This document shows, one piece after another, positions 62,123 to 64,000 of a stretch of DNA of 64,000 nt; position 1 is the first letter of the stretch, and every line of letters starts with the position of its first letter. Origin of the DNA: Streptomyces sp. B3I8 (GTDB lineage: Bacteria > Actinomycetota > Actinomycetes > Streptomycetales > Streptomycetaceae); assembly GCF_030816915.1 (NCBI RefSeq), contig NZ_JAUSYN010000002.1, positions 1,749,501-1,813,500 of the forward strand, read 5' to 3'. A program made the position numbers and the translations under genes. The notes under the pieces are model-generated. The model did not search any database and had not been told where the DNA came from. It was given only the letters and a program-made list of their open reading frames with translations.

Positions 62123-62488
62123 TCAGACGATTTTGATCCTGTTGACACTGACCCCGCCCGGGAAACTGGGCCAGGTGAACGTGGTCCACTTCCCGATCGG
62201 CTGCGCAGGCTGCCACCGGTTGTCCCCGTACCACTGGACGCGGTTGTTACCGGTTTCGATCTTGGTCATCCACACGCCGTCCGCCAGCCCTATCTCGCCC
62301 GCGTTGGCGTAACACCATGTGTTCAACCCACCGTCGACGCCGCCATGCACGGTGACCTTCAGGTAGTCGGGCGAGTCACACTTGACGATGCTCAGCGCGG
62401 ACGCGCTCGTCGCCCCGACGCTCAGCGACGTCATCAGCGCGGCGGACGCCAGCCCGGCCAGAACAGCCCTTCGTGCGCTTCGCTTCAT
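62123..62488 (-). CDS. small secreted beta/gamma-crystallin-like protein
   Basis: 121-residue exported protein. The Sec signal peptide (RRAVLAGLASAALMTSLSVG) ends near ASA at residue 31. The mature 90 residues read YLKVTVHGGVDGGLNTWCYA, then NAGEIGLADGVWMTKIETGN and NRVQWYGDNRW. The CYANAG and ETGNNRVQWYGDN stretches resemble beta/gamma-crystallin proteins of streptomycetes, a group including the killer-toxin-like protein SKLP and a metalloproteinase inhibitor. One Cys pair is expected. GGAGA lies seven bases before ATG 62488. Situated between the amylase and alpha-glucosidase genes, so it may be involved in the same extracellular niche; no function can be assigned. Confidence 0.7.
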   Translation of the reverse strand: MKRSARRAVLAGLASAALMTSLSVGATSASALSIVKCDSPDYLKVTVHGGVDGGLNTWCYANAGEIGLADGVWMTKIETGNNRVQWYGDNRWQPAQPIGKWTTFTWPSFPGGVSVNRIKIV

Positions 62489-62797
62489 AGGAGTTCTCCA
62501 CTTCACTTCGCGGGAGGAGCGGCAGAACCGCCGACCGGCAGCCGCCTCGCGGTGCCGGCTGAAGCGTATTCCAGCGATGCGTGGGGGCTGTACGGCGTGC
62601 GGTGCAACTCGGTTGCCTCAAGGGGCAGTTGTTGACGGAGGGGCGGGCATGCGCACTCACCGAACCGCACTCCTCGCCATTGCTGACGGCAACCCCAAGA
62701 GCCGTGTCACCTCACGGCGACCGGGCGAGGGCGTGCGCGGCAGCGCCCGGCCGCCGTCGGAGTGACAGCGGCCGGGCGGCGGCGGGGTGGGCGGTCG
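62489..62797. other. intergenic region upstream of the crystallin-like gene
   Basis: About 309 bases without a supported gene, between the alpha-glucosidase stop and the crystallin-like start, both on the minus strand. It should hold the promoter of the latter; no clear -10/-35 pair was recognised. Confidence 0.4.
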
Positions 62798-64000
62798 TCA
62801 GGCCCGGGTCCACCACACCGTCGTGTCGGCGGGGAGCTCCGCCGTCTCGGCCGTGGCGCGTACCTCGCCGTTCGTCAGCAGGACGCGGCCATAAGACGGG
62901 ACCGTCACCGGCTCGCCCGTCGTGTTGGCGACGCAGACGAAGTCGCCGCGGCGGAAGGCCAGGACGCCCTCGGGGGACGTCAGCCACTCCACCGTGTCGC
63001 CCGCGCCCAGGTCCGGGTGGGCGCGGCGGACGGACAGGGCCGTGCGGTAGAGGGTGAGGGTGGAGTCGGGGGCGCCCGTCTGGGCCTCGACGCTCAGCTC
63101 GGCCCAGTCGGCCGGCTGCGGGAGCCAGCTGCCGCCGTCGCCGAAGCCGTACGACGGGCCCGTACGGGTCCACGGGATCGGCACCCGGCAGCCGTCACGG
63201 AAGCCGTCCTGGCCGGCGCCGCGGAAGTACGCCGGGTCCTGGCGGACCTCGTCGGGCAGGTCGGTGACGTCCGGCAGGCCCAGTTCCTCGCCCTGGTAGA
63301 CGTAGGCCGAGCCGGGAAGGGCGAGCATCAGGAGGGTGGCGGCGCGCGCCCTCCGGAGCCCCAGTGCGCGGTCGCCGGGGAGGCGGATCTGGGTGCCGAG
63401 GCCCGCCGGGTTGGCGAACCGCGTGGTGTGCCGGGTGACGTCGTGGTTGGAGAGCACCCAGGTGGCGGGAGCGCCGACGGGGCGCATCGCGTCGAGCGTG
63501 CGGTCGATCACCTCGCGCAGCTCTGTGGCGTCCCAATGGGTGCTCAGATACTGGAAGTTGAACGCCTGATGCAGCTCGTCGGGGCGCACGTAGTTCGCCG
63601 TGCGCTCGATCGTCGGCGTCCACGCCTCGGCGACGAAGATGCGGTGGCCCGCGTACTCGTCGAGGATCGTGCGCCACTGCCGGTAGATGTCGTGCACGCC
63701 GTCCTGGTCGAAGAACGGCATGACGTCGTTGCCCAGCAGTTTCACCTGGTCGTGGGAGCCGATGTCCGGCAGTCCGGGCGCCTTGACCAGGCCGTGGGCG
63801 ACGTCGATGCGGAAGCCGTCGACGCCCATGTCGAGCCAGAAGCGGAGAACGGAGCGGAACTCGTCGCCGACGGCCGGGTGGTCCCAGTCGAAGTCGGGCT
63901 GCTCGGGCGCGAACAGGTGCAGGTACCACTCGCCGGGGCGGCCGTCGGGTTCGGTGACCCGGGTCCAGGCGGGGCCGCCGAAGATGGACTCCCAGTCGTT
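62798..64000 (-). CDS. aglA: alpha-glucosidase (GH13, oligo-1,6-glucosidase-like), 5' end outside window
   Basis: The C-terminal 400 residues are visible and the frame is open at base 64000. GH13 motifs: WLDMGVDGFRIDVAHG (nucleophile Asp), HRIFVAEAWTP (acid Glu) and VLSNHDVTRH (transition-state Asp), with YVYQGEELGLPDV and RDGCRVPIPWTR typical of alpha-glucosidases of the oligo-1,6-glucosidase group. There is no sign of export in the visible part. In S. coelicolor the aglA gene of this type follows the malEFG maltose transporter, which would lie to the right. It would hydrolyse imported maltodextrins made by the amylase and pullulanase. Confidence 0.93.
   Translation of the reverse strand, partial: NDWESIFGGPAWTRVTEPDGRPGEWYLHLFAPEQPDFDWDHPAVGDEFRSVLRFWLDMGVDGFRIDVAHGLVKAPGLPDIGSHDQVKLLGNDVMPFFDQDGVHDIYRQWRTILDEYAGHRIFVAEAWTPTIERTANYVRPDELHQAFNFQYLSTHWDATELREVIDRTLDAMRPVGAPATWVLSNHDVTRHTTRFANPAGLGTQIRLPGDRALGLRRARAATLLMLALPGSAYVYQGEELGLPDVTDLPDEVRQDPAYFRGAGQDGFRDGCRVPIPWTRTGPSYGFGDGGSWLPQPADWAELSVEAQTGAPDSTLTLYRTALSVRRAHPDLGAGDTVEWLTSPEGVLAFRRGDFVCVANTTGEPVTVPSYGRVLLTNGEVRATAETAELPADTTVWWTRA

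Overview
The window is chromosomal DNA from a Streptomyces-type actinomycete. GC content is very high, many starts are GTG, several genes appear to have leaderless promoters, and the proteins and gene order match the conserved core I know from S. coelicolor around pspA - lpd/sucB - aceE - lipB/lipA - glnA - amylase/pullulanase. No tRNA, rRNA, IS element, prophage or CRISPR array was seen. Nearly all of it reads as core chromosome.

Layout. 1-2510: PspA (running off the left edge), a DUF3043 membrane protein, and a methyltransferase that seems to start at CTG. 2829-11547: an HtrA-like lipoprotein protease and cobalamin lower-ligand genes (cobU fused to a metallo-beta-lactamase-like domain, cobT, cobS), interrupted by a zinc-ribbon methyltransferase, a frameshifted phosphatidylglycerol lysyltransferase and a membrane protein. 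12013-21000: leucyl aminopeptidase (N-terminus apparently frameshifted), then lpd (E3), sucB-type E2, a GntR regulator and aceE (E1). 21195-30489: a WYL regulator, a PGRP-type amidase, a MarP-like membrane protease, a GNAT enzyme, an SDR, an amine oxidase and a large HTH/TPR regulator. 30917-32826: lipB and lipA, which make the lipoyl cofactor used by the E2 upstream. 33231-37990: small membrane proteins, a decayed DUF4157 insertion, an RDD protein and glnA behind a classic GlnR double box.

38231-46248: HtpX with its PspAB partner, an ArsC-like protein, two Cys-containing secreted proteins, and a 40-codon ORF with tandem Cys codons just upstream of a receiver-less winged-helix regulator. 46361-54134: a Tat-exported GH89 enzyme, a sigma-like protein with one membrane span, an XRE regulator divergent from a second-type methionine aminopeptidase, a TetR regulator preceded by four 12-bp repeats, and a CHMI-family isomerase. 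54209-64000: starch and glycogen use, with a two-catalytic-domain amylopullulanase divergent from an alpha-amylase with two starch-binding domains, a small secreted beta/gamma-crystallin-like protein, and an alpha-glucosidase running off the right edge.

How the parts work together. The E1, E2, E3, LipA and LipB genes supply and lipoylate the pyruvate/2-oxoglutarate dehydrogenase complexes. PspA, HtpX-PspAB and the two HtrA/MarP-like proteases are envelope-stress functions. The right end is an extracellular alpha-glucan degradation cluster with shared GCAAG/CTTGC motifs in its divergent promoter region. The best candidates for something new are the tandem-Cys leader ORF (41760-41882), the repeat-flanked XRE/aminopeptidase and TetR loci (51694-53056), the crystallin-like protein in the amylase cluster, and the decaying DUF4157 locus (34504-35736).
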